Assembly: GCF_002220365.1 (NCBI RefSeq)
Contig: NZ_MTHB01000200.1
Location: forward strand, 1-39,292
Length of the DNA stretch: 39,292 nt
Origin: Caballeronia sordidicola
Lineage (GTDB): Bacteria > Pseudomonadota > Gammaproteobacteria > Burkholderiales > Burkholderiaceae
Direction: 5' to 3'
The notes beneath the pieces were generated by a model that made no database searches, had not been told where the DNA came from, and saw only the letters and a list, made by a program, of their open reading frames with translations. Made by a program: the position numbers and the translations under genes. Position 1 is the stretch's first letter. Each line of letters opens with the position of its first letter. Shown here piece by piece: positions 16,027 to 24,473 of this stretch.

Positions 16027-16726
16027 ACATCAGGCGCTACAGGGCCTGTATCCGTTTCTCCACGGCGGCCATCAGGACGCGGGGAAACTCGATGCCGCGC
16101 TGCTCGAATCGGTCGCGCAGAAGGCGCAGGCAAGCATCGACGCGAAGCGCGCGTTCTTCGCGGACAACGCCACCGCCGTGGTCGCTGTCGCGCATGCGAT
16201 TGCGGATGTTTATCGCCGTGATGGCAGGCTATTTGCGATGGGCAACGGCGGTTCGAGTTGCGACGCCGCGCACATTGCAGTGGAGTTCCTGCATCCGGTA
16301 ACGGCCGGGCGTCCGGCGCTCACCGCGGTCAACCTCGTCGCCGATACCGCCATGATGACTGCCGTAGGTAACGACGTTGGCTTCGCGCATATCTACGTGC
16401 GGCAACTGGTGGCGCAAGCGCGTCGCGGCGACGGTTTGATCGGGGTATCGACCAGCGGTAACTCAGACAACCTGCTCGCTGCATTCGCGAAAGCGCGAGA
16501 GATGGGCGTGGTCACCATTGGTCTCTCCGGGCACGACGGCGGCAAGATGGGGGCGCCAGGTGCGCTCGACCATTGCCTCGTGGTGCCGAGCGACAGCATT
16601 CACCGCATCCAGGAGACCCACGTCGCGATTTATCACATCCTGTGGGACCTGGTTCACACGCTGCTCGCCGATGAACGCGGCAGCCTGAATGTCCCTGACA
16701 CAGCGTCAGCGGAGCGTGCGTCATGA
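16019..16726 (+). CDS. SIS-domain phosphosugar isomerase (GmhA-like)
   Basis: This 235-residue SIS-domain protein is related to sedoheptulose-7-phosphate isomerase (GmhA/DiaA). The start ATG lies inside the end of hypC (8-nt overlap), and the stop overlaps hypD by 4 nt. The phosphosugar-binding signature MGNGGSSCDAAH is near residues 76-87. ISTSGN-like GVSTSGNSDNLLAAF is near 142-156, and IGLSGHDGGKMG and QETHVAIYHILWD follow. The longer in-frame upstream start is rejected because it would extend into hypC. Similar genes are known in some group 1h operons, but their role is not established. Candidates are provision of a nucleotide-sugar precursor, or a recruited regulatory sugar-binding function. 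Confidence 0.85.
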   Translation: MTEHQALQGLYPFLHGGHQDAGKLDAALLESVAQKAQASIDAKRAFFADNATAVVAVAHAIADVYRRDGRLFAMGNGGSSCDAAHIAVEFLHPVTAGRPALTAVNLVADTAMMTAVGNDVGFAHIYVRQLVAQARRGDGLIGVSTSGNSDNLLAAFAKAREMGVVTIGLSGHDGGKMGAPGALDHCLVVPSDSIHRIQETHVAIYHILWDLVHTLLADERGSLNVPDTASAERAS

Positions 16727-17904
16727 AATACGTCGACGAATTCCGCGATCCTGAGAAGGCCCGGACGCTTACGCTAGAGATCAATCGGCTGGTCGAGCGG
16801 ATCGCGCGCGACCGCGGTGGCCTTAAACGGCCGTTGCAGATCATGGAGGTCTGCGGCGGTCATACGCATTCCATCTTCCGGTACGGGATCCATCAGATGC
16901 TGCCGCCCGAGGTCGAATTCGTTCACGGCCCCGGTTGCCCCGTCTGCGTGTTGCCGATGGGCCGCGTGGACGACTGCGTAGCGCTCGCTGAGCGGTCCGA
17001 AGTGATCTTCACGACCTTCGGCGACGCGATGCGCGTACCCGGTTCACGCAAGAGCCTGCTGAAAGCGAAGGCCGACGGAGCCGATGTAAGAATGGTTTAT
17101 TCGCCGCTCGACGCGCTTGCTATTGCGCGTGAAAATCCGCATCGCGAAGTGATCTTCTTCGGGCTGGGTTTTGAAACCACGATGCCGAGCACCGCGATGA
17201 CCGTGCTGGAAGCTCACGCCCAGCGTATCGATAACTTCTCGCTGTTCTGCAACCACATCACGATCATCCCGACAATCAAGGCCATTCTCGATTCCCCTGA
17301 TCTGCATCTCGATGGCTTTCTTGGACCGGGACATGTGAGCATGGTGATCGGCACGCGGCCGTATCGGTTCATTTCAGAGCATTATCGGCGGCCGATTACC
17401 GTCGCTGGATTCGAACCGCTAGACGTGCTGCAATCGGTTTGGATGGTGTTGAAGCAGATCGCCGAAGGCCGCTGCGAAGTGGAGAACCAGTACGGCAGGA
17501 TTGTGCCGGACGACGGCAATGCGCAGGCGCTGTCGGCGATCGAGCGAGTGTTCGAGTTGCGCGAGTTTTTCGAATGGCGCGGGCTGGGATCGATCGATCA
17601 TTCGGGCGTTCGGATACGCGAACGCTTCGCCGCCTACGACGCCGAGCGCAAGTTTCCTGTTGCGAACCTGAAGATCGCCGATCCAAAATCATGCCAGTGC
17701 GGGGAAGTGCTCAAGGGCGTGATCAAGCCGCAGCAGTGCAAGGTATTCGGCACCGCGTGCACACCGGAAACGCCGCTCGGGTCGTTGATGGTGTCGAGCG
17801 AAGGCGCGTGTGCGGCACATTATCGTTATGCACGCATCGATGCATCGGCGTTGTATGCGCATGGCGCTGCGTCGGCCACGCTCAAGCAGGGAGTTCAGGC
17901 ATGA
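16723..17904 (+). CDS. hypD: Hydrogenase maturation factor HypD
   Basis: HypD (393 residues) is the scaffold on which, with HypC, Fe is ligated with two CN and one CO. Signature motifs are in order: MEVCGGHTHSIFRYGI (~38-53), VHGPGCPVCVLPMGR (~67-81), GLGFETTMPSTAM (~149-161), and the C-terminal [4Fe-4S] region with cysteines in SCQCGEVL, QQCKVFGTACTP and EGACAAHYRY. Length is typical (about 370-390). It overlaps the SIS gene and hypE by 4 nt each. It appears intact and functional. Confidence 0.96.
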   Translation: MKYVDEFRDPEKARTLTLEINRLVERIARDRGGLKRPLQIMEVCGGHTHSIFRYGIHQMLPPEVEFVHGPGCPVCVLPMGRVDDCVALAERSEVIFTTFGDAMRVPGSRKSLLKAKADGADVRMVYSPLDALAIARENPHREVIFFGLGFETTMPSTAMTVLEAHAQRIDNFSLFCNHITIIPTIKAILDSPDLHLDGFLGPGHVSMVIGTRPYRFISEHYRRPITVAGFEPLDVLQSVWMVLKQIAEGRCEVENQYGRIVPDDGNAQALSAIERVFELREFFEWRGLGSIDHSGVRIRERFAAYDAERKFPVANLKIADPKSCQCGEVLKGVIKPQQCKVFGTACTPETPLGSLMVSSEGACAAHYRYARIDASALYAHGAASATLKQGVQA

Positions 17905-18947
17905 ACGACCGCATCGGCAGGCTACGCGATGCCACCATCAATCTCGCGCACGGTGGCGGAGGCCGGGCGATGCGCGATCTGATTGAGGACGTATTTGTCC
18001 CCGCCTTCGACAACCCCGCGCTCGCCGCGCTCGAAGACCAGGCGGTGTTTCCGCTCGCCGACCTCGCGCGTCTCGGCGACCGGCTCGCGTTCACTACCGA
18101 TAGCTACGTCGTCGACCCCTTGTTTTTCCCGGGCGGCGACATCGGCACGCTGGCGGTATCGGGCACGGTCAACGACCTCGCCATGTCGGGGGCGAAACCG
18201 CTGTTTCTATCGTGCGGGATGGTGATTGAAGAGGGCCTCGCTGTCGATGTCTTGCGTCGCGTGGCGGCAAGTATGCAGCGTGTCGCGATCGAAGCGGGTG
18301 TATCGATTGTTACGGGCGACACCAAGGTGGTTGAGCGCGGTTGCGCGGACAAGCTCTTCATCAACACTGCAGGCGTGGGCGTCGTGCCACCGGGCGTTAA
18401 TATATCCGCGCGGCGGGCTCAGCCGGGCGACGTGGTGATCGTGAACGGATTTCTGGGCGACCACGGCGCGGCGATCCTGGTCGCGCGAAAGCAGCTTGCA
18501 TTGCGGTCCGATATAGCAAGCGATTGCGCGCCGCTCGGGTCGCTGGTCGACGCAATGCTGGGTGCGTGCAAGGACATTCACTGCATGCGTGACGCAACGC
18601 GCGGCGGGGTAGCGACCGTGCTGAACGAGTTCGCGATGTCGTCGGGTGTGGCGATCCGCATCTGGGAAAACGCGCTGCCGATCCGCGAGGAAGTGAAGGG
18701 CGCTTGCGAGATCCTCGGCCTGGATCCGCTGTATCTGGCGAACGAAGGCAAGCTGGTCGCGATTGTTCCCGCGCACGCCGCGTCAAGCGTGCTCACGGCG
18801 ATGCATGCGCACCCGGCTGGCATGCGGGCGGCTGTGATCGGCGAGGTGGTTGCGCAGCCCGAGGGCATTGTAGTTTTGCATACGGTGTTTGGTGGACAGC
18901 GGATCGTCGACATGCTGACGGGCGAGCAATTGCCCCGTATCTGTTAG
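17901..18947 (+). CDS. hypE: Hydrogenase maturation factor HypE
   Basis: HypE (348 residues) dehydrates the HypF-made thiocarboxamide to a thiocyanate on its C-terminal cysteine. The N-terminal PurM-like half has LAHGGGGRAMRDLI (~14-27), TTDSYVVDPLFFPGGDIG (~64-81) and VSGTVNDLAMSGA. The C-terminal half includes MRDATRGGVATVLNEFA and EGKLVAIV. The protein ends in PRIC, the exact C-terminal tetrapeptide required for the reaction. The ATG at 17901 overlaps the hypD stop; a much longer upstream frame runs through hypD and is not the start. A 35-nt gap, the largest in the hyp block, separates it from hypA. Confidence 0.96.
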   Translation: MNDRIGRLRDATINLAHGGGGRAMRDLIEDVFVPAFDNPALAALEDQAVFPLADLARLGDRLAFTTDSYVVDPLFFPGGDIGTLAVSGTVNDLAMSGAKPLFLSCGMVIEEGLAVDVLRRVAASMQRVAIEAGVSIVTGDTKVVERGCADKLFINTAGVGVVPPGVNISARRAQPGDVVIVNGFLGDHGAAILVARKQLALRSDIASDCAPLGSLVDAMLGACKDIHCMRDATRGGVATVLNEFAMSSGVAIRIWENALPIREEVKGACEILGLDPLYLANEGKLVAIVPAHAASSVLTAMHAHPAGMRAAVIGEVVAQPEGIVVLHTVFGGQRIVDMLTGEQLPRIC

Positions 18948-18982
18948 CGAGCTTCGACATAAGGGCACAGGGGAGCAGCGTC

Positions 18983-19312
18983 ATGCATGAACTGAGCATC
19001 GCGAATAGTGTCGTCGAACTGTGCGCTGAACGCGCGATGGGCGCTCAGGTATTGCGCGTGACGCTGGAGATCGGCCGGTTGTCGGCGGTGATGCCGGACG
19101 CAATCCGCTTTTGCTTCGATGTCTGCGCGAAAGACACCGTGGTCGAAGGCGCGGCGCTGGAGATTGTCGAGACACCGGGCCTTGCGCGCTGCCTTGATTG
19201 CGGCGGCAGCGTGGACATGACCGACCTACTCGAACACTGCGCGTGTGGAAGCGTCAATCTCGAACTGCTGGCCGGCAGCGAGCTGAAGATCAAACAGATG
19301 GAGGTGGTTTGA
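18983..19312 (+). CDS. hypA: Nickel-insertion chaperone HypA
   Basis: This 109-residue HypA delivers nickel to the large subunit together with HypB. The N-terminal Ni site MHELSIANSVVELC is canonical (His2, Glu3). The zinc site has CLDCGG near 70-75 and HCACGS near 89-94. The second half is CxC preceded by His rather than the classical CxxC, a variation I recall in some betaproteobacterial HypA proteins. The stop TGA overlaps the hypB start by one base (TGATG). A GGGGAG ribosome binding site precedes the ATG. Confidence 0.94.
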   Translation: MHELSIANSVVELCAERAMGAQVLRVTLEIGRLSAVMPDAIRFCFDVCAKDTVVEGAALEIVETPGLARCLDCGGSVDMTDLLEHCACGSVNLELLAGSELKIKQMEVV

Positions 19313-20364
19313 TGTGTACCACATGCGGTTGTTCGAAAGGTGCCGGCACGGTGATCACAGACCCTGAGACCGGCGAGCGGATTGAGACCCGGGCGGAAGG
19401 GGACAGCGAAGCGGCGCGCAATCCGGGTTCGTGGCGGCAACTTGCGGCGGGGCCTGCCGGCGCGAGTGTGGCCGCGCATCTGCATGCACGTGCGCATCGG
19501 CACGCTCATGAGGCTCACGTTCATGAGCATGACGGGCACGTGCACAGTCATGAACACCACCACGCACAAACACCAGCAATTCCCGATCATCCCGGCGCCG
19601 AACACACGCCTGTCTCCCTGTCCGATGTGGCGATTGCCGCAGCGACCCACGGCACAACGATCGCGCTTGAACAGGATGTTTTGGCGAAGAACCAGTTGCT
19701 TGCCGAACACAACCGTGGCTGGTTGGCGAGCCGCCATATCACCGCGCTGAACCTCGTCAGCTCACCGGGAGCCGGTAAGACCACGTTGCTTGAACGTACC
19801 ATCCGCGATCTCCAGGCGTTGAACAGTACCCGGTCGATTCAGGTCATCGAAGGCGACCAAGCGACGCTCAACGACGCAGAGCGAATTCGCGCGACCGGTT
19901 GCCGCGTGGTCCAGATCAACACGGGTACGGGCTGTCATCTCGATGCCGGCATGGTGTCGCGCGCTCTGGCGCAGCTGGATCCGCCTTCGCATGCATGGCT
20001 GATGATCGAGAACGTCGGCAATCTTGTATGCCCCGCGTTGTTCGATCTCGGCGAGCAGGCGAAGGTGGTGATCCTGTCGGTGACCGAGGGCGAAGACAAG
20101 CCGCTCAAGTATCCGCACATGTTCCGTGCAAGCCGCTTGATGCTGCTGAACAAGATCGACCTGCTGCCGCATTTGCGTTTCGATGTAGAACGCTGCATTG
20201 CGTATGCGGGGCAAGTGAATCCTTCTATCGAGGTGCTGCAGGTATCGGCGGAAACCGGGGCGGGGATGAAGGCGTGGTACGCGTGGCTGGAAGCGGCCGC
20301 GTTGGTAGAGGTCGCGGAAACGGTGCGCCAAAGCACGAGCAAATCGGCGGTTGGATCGTGTTGA
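19312..20364 (+). CDS. hypB: Hydrogenase nickel-incorporation GTPase HypB
   Basis: HypB (350 residues) is a SIMIBI-class GTPase that stores or delivers Ni(II). It combines all three nickel features: the N-terminal high-affinity motif CTTCGC at residues 2-7, a long histidine-rich segment (~56-84, about 13 His) suited to nickel storage, and the G-domain with P-loop SSPGAGKTTLLE (~150-161), EGDQATLNDAER, and NKIDLLPHL. The start at 19312 overlaps the hypA stop (TGATG); a longer frame from 19198 lies within hypA. It is followed by the nickel permease with a 31-nt gap. Confidence 0.95.
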   Translation: MCTTCGCSKGAGTVITDPETGERIETRAEGDSEAARNPGSWRQLAAGPAGASVAAHLHARAHRHAHEAHVHEHDGHVHSHEHHHAQTPAIPDHPGAEHTPVSLSDVAIAAATHGTTIALEQDVLAKNQLLAEHNRGWLASRHITALNLVSSPGAGKTTLLERTIRDLQALNSTRSIQVIEGDQATLNDAERIRATGCRVVQINTGTGCHLDAGMVSRALAQLDPPSHAWLMIENVGNLVCPALFDLGEQAKVVILSVTEGEDKPLKYPHMFRASRLMLLNKIDLLPHLRFDVERCIAYAGQVNPSIEVLQVSAETGAGMKAWYAWLEAAALVEVAETVRQSTSKSAVGSC

Positions 20365-20395
20365 AGCTTACGGGACAGGCAAGAACGCGAGGCTC

Positions 20396-21457
20396 ATGAT
20401 GCTAAAACAAATGTCTCAGCTATTTAACGACCGCCCAACAGGTCTGCGCCACAAGATCACCGGTATCTACGCGCTCCTCCTCGTCTTCAATGTCGTCGCG
20501 TGGACCTGGGCGCTGACGGCCTTTCATGGGCAGCCCGCGCTCCTCGGCACGGCGCTTTTGGCATACACGTTCGGGTTGCGCCACGCGGTGGATGCGGACC
20601 ACATTGCCGCGATCGATAACGTCACGCGCAAGCTGCTCCAGATCGGCCACAGTCCGCTCGGCGCCGGTTTGTTCTTCTCGCTCGGCCACTCGACGGTGGT
20701 CGTCGCGCTCACAGTGGGCGTCGCGTTCGCGGCAACCGCGCTGACGACTCACTTCGATGACCTGAGGGGGGTCGGCGGCCTGATTGGCACGAGCGTTTCA
20801 GCGCTGTTCCTGTTCGTGCTGGCCACCGCGAACCTGGTTGTGCTGGCGTCCGTGATCAGGACGTTTCGCGCCGTGCGCCGCGGCGAACCGCTGGTCGAAA
20901 CTGATCTTGACCTCCTGCTTAACAATCGCGGTTTTCTGTCGCGATTGCTTCGGCCGTTGTTGAGACTGGTTTCGCGTAGCTGGCAGCTTTATCCGGTGGG
21001 GTTCCTGTTCGGGCTAGGTTTCGATACCGCGACCGAGGTTGCCTTGTTCGGCATATCGGCGGCCCAGGCGTCGCATGGCCTGTCGTTCTGGTCCGTGCTC
21101 GTGTTGCCGATCTTGTTCACGGCGGGCATGTCGCTGGTCGATACCACCGACGGCATCCTGATGCTCGGTGCGTATCGTTGGGCCTTCGTCCGGCCCATGC
21201 GCAAGCTCTACTACAACATCACGATCACGTTCGTTTCGGTCGTGGTCGCTGTGCTGATCGGCGGTATCGAGGCGCTGGGTTTGCTCCAGGACAACTTCGG
21301 GCTCAAGGGCCCATTCTGGGATTCTATCGGCAGCCTCAACGAGCACTTCGGACTGTTGGGTTACATCGTGATAGGCATATTCATTGTGAGCTGGATCGTC
21401 TCCATTGCGATCTACAAGCTCAGGCATTACGACGATATCACCGTTAAAACCCTATGA
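20396..21457 (+). CDS. NiCoT-family nickel permease (HoxN-like)
   Basis: This 353-residue high-affinity Ni2+ uptake permease, with about eight membrane segments, supplies the hydrogenase. The family signature RHAVDADHIAAIDNVTRKL is present near residues 60-80, followed by SLGHSTVVV and the FGLGFDTATEVALFG motif near 205. Tandem ATGs occur at 20396 and 20399; a longer in-frame start would lie within hypB. It is the last gene of the operon. Nickel over cobalt is inferred from the operon. It appears intact. Confidence 0.93.
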   Translation: MMLKQMSQLFNDRPTGLRHKITGIYALLLVFNVVAWTWALTAFHGQPALLGTALLAYTFGLRHAVDADHIAAIDNVTRKLLQIGHSPLGAGLFFSLGHSTVVVALTVGVAFAATALTTHFDDLRGVGGLIGTSVSALFLFVLATANLVVLASVIRTFRAVRRGEPLVETDLDLLLNNRGFLSRLLRPLLRLVSRSWQLYPVGFLFGLGFDTATEVALFGISAAQASHGLSFWSVLVLPILFTAGMSLVDTTDGILMLGAYRWAFVRPMRKLYYNITITFVSVVVAVLIGGIEALGLLQDNFGLKGPFWDSIGSLNEHFGLLGYIVIGIFIVSWIVSIAIYKLRHYDDITVKTL

Positions 21458-21837
21458 CAGCGGCGCGTCGACATCTTGCGGTTGTTCGATCCCAACCAAG
21501 CGAAGGCATTTTTTGAGTAGACAAGTAACTGCGGCTTCCGTTGAGGTCCGTTAATTCTGCTTGCTTAATTCAGCTATAAAATCGGCCACCGAAAACAGGT
21601 GCGCTTGCGCTGCCTGACCGCAGCGCCCCGAATCTCACCCACGGATCGATCAATCAGCCCTACCGAGCCCAGTCAAACTTCGACCCAACACCGAACCCGT
21701 CGCTCCGGATTGGTTTCAGTTTGCCGCTTTCGCAGCTCGAACGCGGGCGTAGCTGTGTGAAGGGCGTTTTCGTAATTCGTGCGCGGAAAACCCTGCTGTG
21801 CTTAAATTGTTGACGATGCTGAGGCTACACGCGTACC
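21458..21837. other. Intergenic DNA downstream of the hydrogenase operon
   Basis: No convincing gene. A weak hairpin (GGTTG/CAACC, ~21480-21497) followed by a T-run near 21512 could end the operon, but the stem is only 5 bp. Confidence 0.35.
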
Positions 21838-23531
21838 GTAGACGAGAGTGAACCAAACTGTGGGAGGTGAATTCACGCCATTCGGTGCGCATTCGGTGAG
21901 TTCGCAGCTACAGTAGCTTTGGTTAACCGGCAAGCCTCTCAACCGAAAATTCTTCGTTGAGAACAGCAACTCTGACCTGCGCCAGATAGTGCGCTCCCTC
22001 GTCCGGCCATCGCATTTGCTGCTTCTTCGCCATGCGGTGGCTGATCACCAAGTTCACCGCGGACTGGGCAATGCTGCTGCCGATCGGTTGCCCCTTGTGA
22101 TAACGCACGCCATCGTTCACGAGCGTATCGGCATTGTTCTCGATGTAGAAGTATAGGCGGCGCAGGTTCCAGAACAACGTCGAGTGCTCATAGCTTTCCT
22201 TCACCAACAGCGTGGTATCGAGGGCCTTGATGCGGGACACCGATTGCCGGCCCTTTCCATGCCAAACCAGCCACTTGGCGTGATCGATCTCTGTCTCTAC
22301 AGCGATTCGCTCGTGGGGCTCCATCGTCTGGCTTCCTGACACCGAGTTCTTGTCAGCCTTGAACTTCATCGCGATGTGAAACCAGTCCAGGATCCTTCCC
22401 CTGGCGAGCTGGCTGCCGTCCACAGCCTTGCCGAATTCGCCAGCGTCATCGCTGATCACGGTGACTCGCTCGTCTGGAGCCACGCCGCTTGCAAAGGGAA
22501 ATTGGTCCAGCCGCGCGGGCGCCGATGGCACCAGCTTATGCACGTACGCGTAGAGACGCGGGGTGCGATCAGTAAGAGTTGCACGGCCCGCAACGATGTT
22601 GAAGTGTCGATCCCGCGTCAACCTCTGCGCCCACGGCGATTTCAGCTCCGCAAGGTCGCGCGCCGCCTTGCGGCTCTTGGGGCTGCTGCTGAAGCTCAGC
22701 CACGCCGAGTCGACGCCCACGCAGCCGACGGTGGTCGATTCGCGAACCCGCTCTGCGCTGAGCGCTTTTGGTCCAGACGCGATATTGCGCTCGATCTGCG
22801 CGTCCAGCGCGTTACCGACGGCGAGGATCCGACGGCGAGTACTACCGAAGGAAATCCCTTTGTCCAGCGCAAGGACCTCTCGAAGCAGCTCAGTGGCCTG
22901 ACGGTAGGGTAGATGGGCAGCCCACTTGGCCTGCAGGTACTCTAATTCCGGCGTCACACGCTGGTGAACGACCTTGAACAGCGGACTCACGGAGCGGCGC
23001 GGTTGCCCTTGCTTTGCCGCGCAGCTGCACGCCCACAGCCTCGGACTCGGCACGTCGACCTTGCCAAAAACAGTTCGCAGCACGATCGACCGGGCGTCTT
23101 TGTGCGCTAGCATCGAGCCACAACGGTCGCAAGCCAATTGGCTCTCCATCCACCCGGCAGCCTGCTCTGACACCAGCAACGATTGAACCTCGGCGAGCAA
23201 GGCGCGGCCTTCGGCAAGTGTGAGTCCCAGCTCAGCGACGCTCTGGTTCTGTCGTTCCACCACAGCAACGATCGTCGCTTCAGTCTCACTCGTTTCCCCA
23301 CCCTCCAGGCGGGCCTCGATAATCAGTCGCATAGCAACTCCGATCGGTTGGCAACGTCGCCAGCGTAGCCGATACGGCCAGCGTGCCGGGCGCGCTCGCC
23401 GGGCTCTCTTCAATAGAAACTTCCCAAATTCCAAGCGCCGTATCTCATCAGGTACGGCGCCGTCTCGCCGTCTATGACGGCGGTCAGGTCGACGGAAATG
23501 GCCTCCCAAGGTTTGGTTCACTCTCCTCTAC
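21838..23531 (-). mobile_element. ISKra4-like insertion sequence, complete
   Basis: The element is bounded by 30-bp terminal inverted repeats at 21838-21867 and 23502-23531, identical at 27 of 30 positions (they begin GTAGA and share GAGAGTGAACCAAAC and GGGAGG). The span is 1694 bp and encloses one transposase gene on the minus strand. I could not see a clear target duplication in the flanks. It sits directly behind the hydrogenase island. Confidence 0.8.
21923..23332 (-). CDS. ISKra4-family transposase
   Basis: This 469-residue transposase is read from the ATG at 23332 (GGAG ribosome binding site). A longer frame upstream would begin inside the terminal repeat region and lacks family sequence. 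The N-terminus MRLIIEARLEGGE and the zinc-binding CDRCGSML followed by RTVFGKVDVPSPRLWACSC are characteristic. Catalytic-core motifs include GVDSAWLSF, VISDDAGEFG, LDWFHIAMKF and the C-terminal HRMAKKQQMRW with GAHYLAQVRVAVLN. The reading frame is uninterrupted, so the element may still be active. A truncated relative starts at 38465. Confidence 0.85.
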   Translation of the reverse strand: MRLIIEARLEGGETSETEATIVAVVERQNQSVAELGLTLAEGRALLAEVQSLLVSEQAAGWMESQLACDRCGSMLAHKDARSIVLRTVFGKVDVPSPRLWACSCAAKQGQPRRSVSPLFKVVHQRVTPELEYLQAKWAAHLPYRQATELLREVLALDKGISFGSTRRRILAVGNALDAQIERNIASGPKALSAERVRESTTVGCVGVDSAWLSFSSSPKSRKAARDLAELKSPWAQRLTRDRHFNIVAGRATLTDRTPRLYAYVHKLVPSAPARLDQFPFASGVAPDERVTVISDDAGEFGKAVDGSQLARGRILDWFHIAMKFKADKNSVSGSQTMEPHERIAVETEIDHAKWLVWHGKGRQSVSRIKALDTTLLVKESYEHSTLFWNLRRLYFYIENNADTLVNDGVRYHKGQPIGSSIAQSAVNLVISHRMAKKQQMRWPDEGAHYLAQVRVAVLNEEFSVERLAG

Positions 23532-23581
23532 GTTAAGCGACTGTTATGTTTCCCGCAGTCACTTGTTATTTCGCGCCCAGG

Positions 23582-24472
23582 CGTAGACCGCATTAAAAGT
23601 GTCACAACTTCGGCAATAAAACTGTCACTTCGCGTGTTGGTCAGTCACTTTCGCAAAAAAAGCGCGCCGGTTCAATGACTTGGCGCGAGCGAAGGAAAAT
23701 CGTCACTGCCGCCGGTCCGCGAGCGTGTCACTGTGTAATCCGCTTGGGTCGCTTTCCTACGTTGCGGAGCGCAAAAGCAAGCCTAGGGAAAGCATGAAGA
23801 TCGTACTCTCTCTTTATGATTTTATGATACGTAATCCTGATCTATGGCCGCGGTGCAACGGAGTGGCGGCATAGCAGGTGGGACCGCCTTCGGTACGAAA
23901 GGATGCGGTGAATTGTACTGCCATCGGTGTCCCAGAAGGACATGGCCGAGGCGCTCGCTAGAACCTTCGTGCCGGCCCCCATCCCTTGATGCGTAAGCGG
24001 TTCAGCTCCGGTAGTTGACCCGCTCCCTGCGACCGAACTCACAGGTTGAATATACCTCGGTCACTGGATAGAACCCCTTGCTTTGGGTTCAATCATATCT
24101 GATGCAAGGCATCGCTCTGGATGAGATTGAATCTCTGTTGTATTCCTAACTGTATATCCTTAGTTGCAGTCACACAACGCTACTCCTCGGTCCTCTACGG
24201 TTAGGCAAGAACTACTGATGGCGCCTCCCAAGCGCGCGCCCATGCGGCAGGCTCAGGTTACGGGAAACCGCCGGTCTCGATCGATAATTATCGGCAAAAT
24301 CATAGAGTTACGGAAAAACGCACTAAGCACGATGCGAAGTGACAAAGTTAATACGGACTTATGCGAAGTGACAGTTTTACGTCGTTCCGACTGCAAGCAA
24401 AAGTGTCACCTCAGCGGCGCCTCGGCCCGATGCTTCGAGGTCCGGGCGGTGACACTTTTAATTCGGTCTACG
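23582..24472. mobile_element. Transposase-less 891-bp element with nested inverted repeats (IS21-like)
   Basis: Terminal inverted repeats at 23582-23605 and 24449-24472 match at 23 of 24 positions (CGTAGACCG ... AAAAGTGTCAC). A second inner pair, TAAAACTGTCACTTCGC (23617-23633) and its exact complement (24363-24379), lies inside, and a further GCGAAGTGACA copy is at 24334-24344. Multiple terminal repeats of this kind are typical of IS21-family ends. No transposase or helper gene remains; a short frame from ~24219 (MAPPKRAPMRQ) might be the scrap of one. The right end abuts a truncated multicopper oxidase. Confidence 0.6.
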
Positions 24473-24473
24473 G

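Noticed and set aside
17439..17900. N-terminal extension of hypE to 502 aa
   Set aside because: The extension runs through hypD in another frame; the ATG at 17901 gives the canonical HypE N-terminus and an ATGA coupling.
19480..19580. Short CAT/CAC-rich tandem-like stretch, considered as a repeat or CRISPR-like array
   Set aside because: It encodes the His-rich nickel-storage segment of HypB; no regular repeat-spacer pattern exists.
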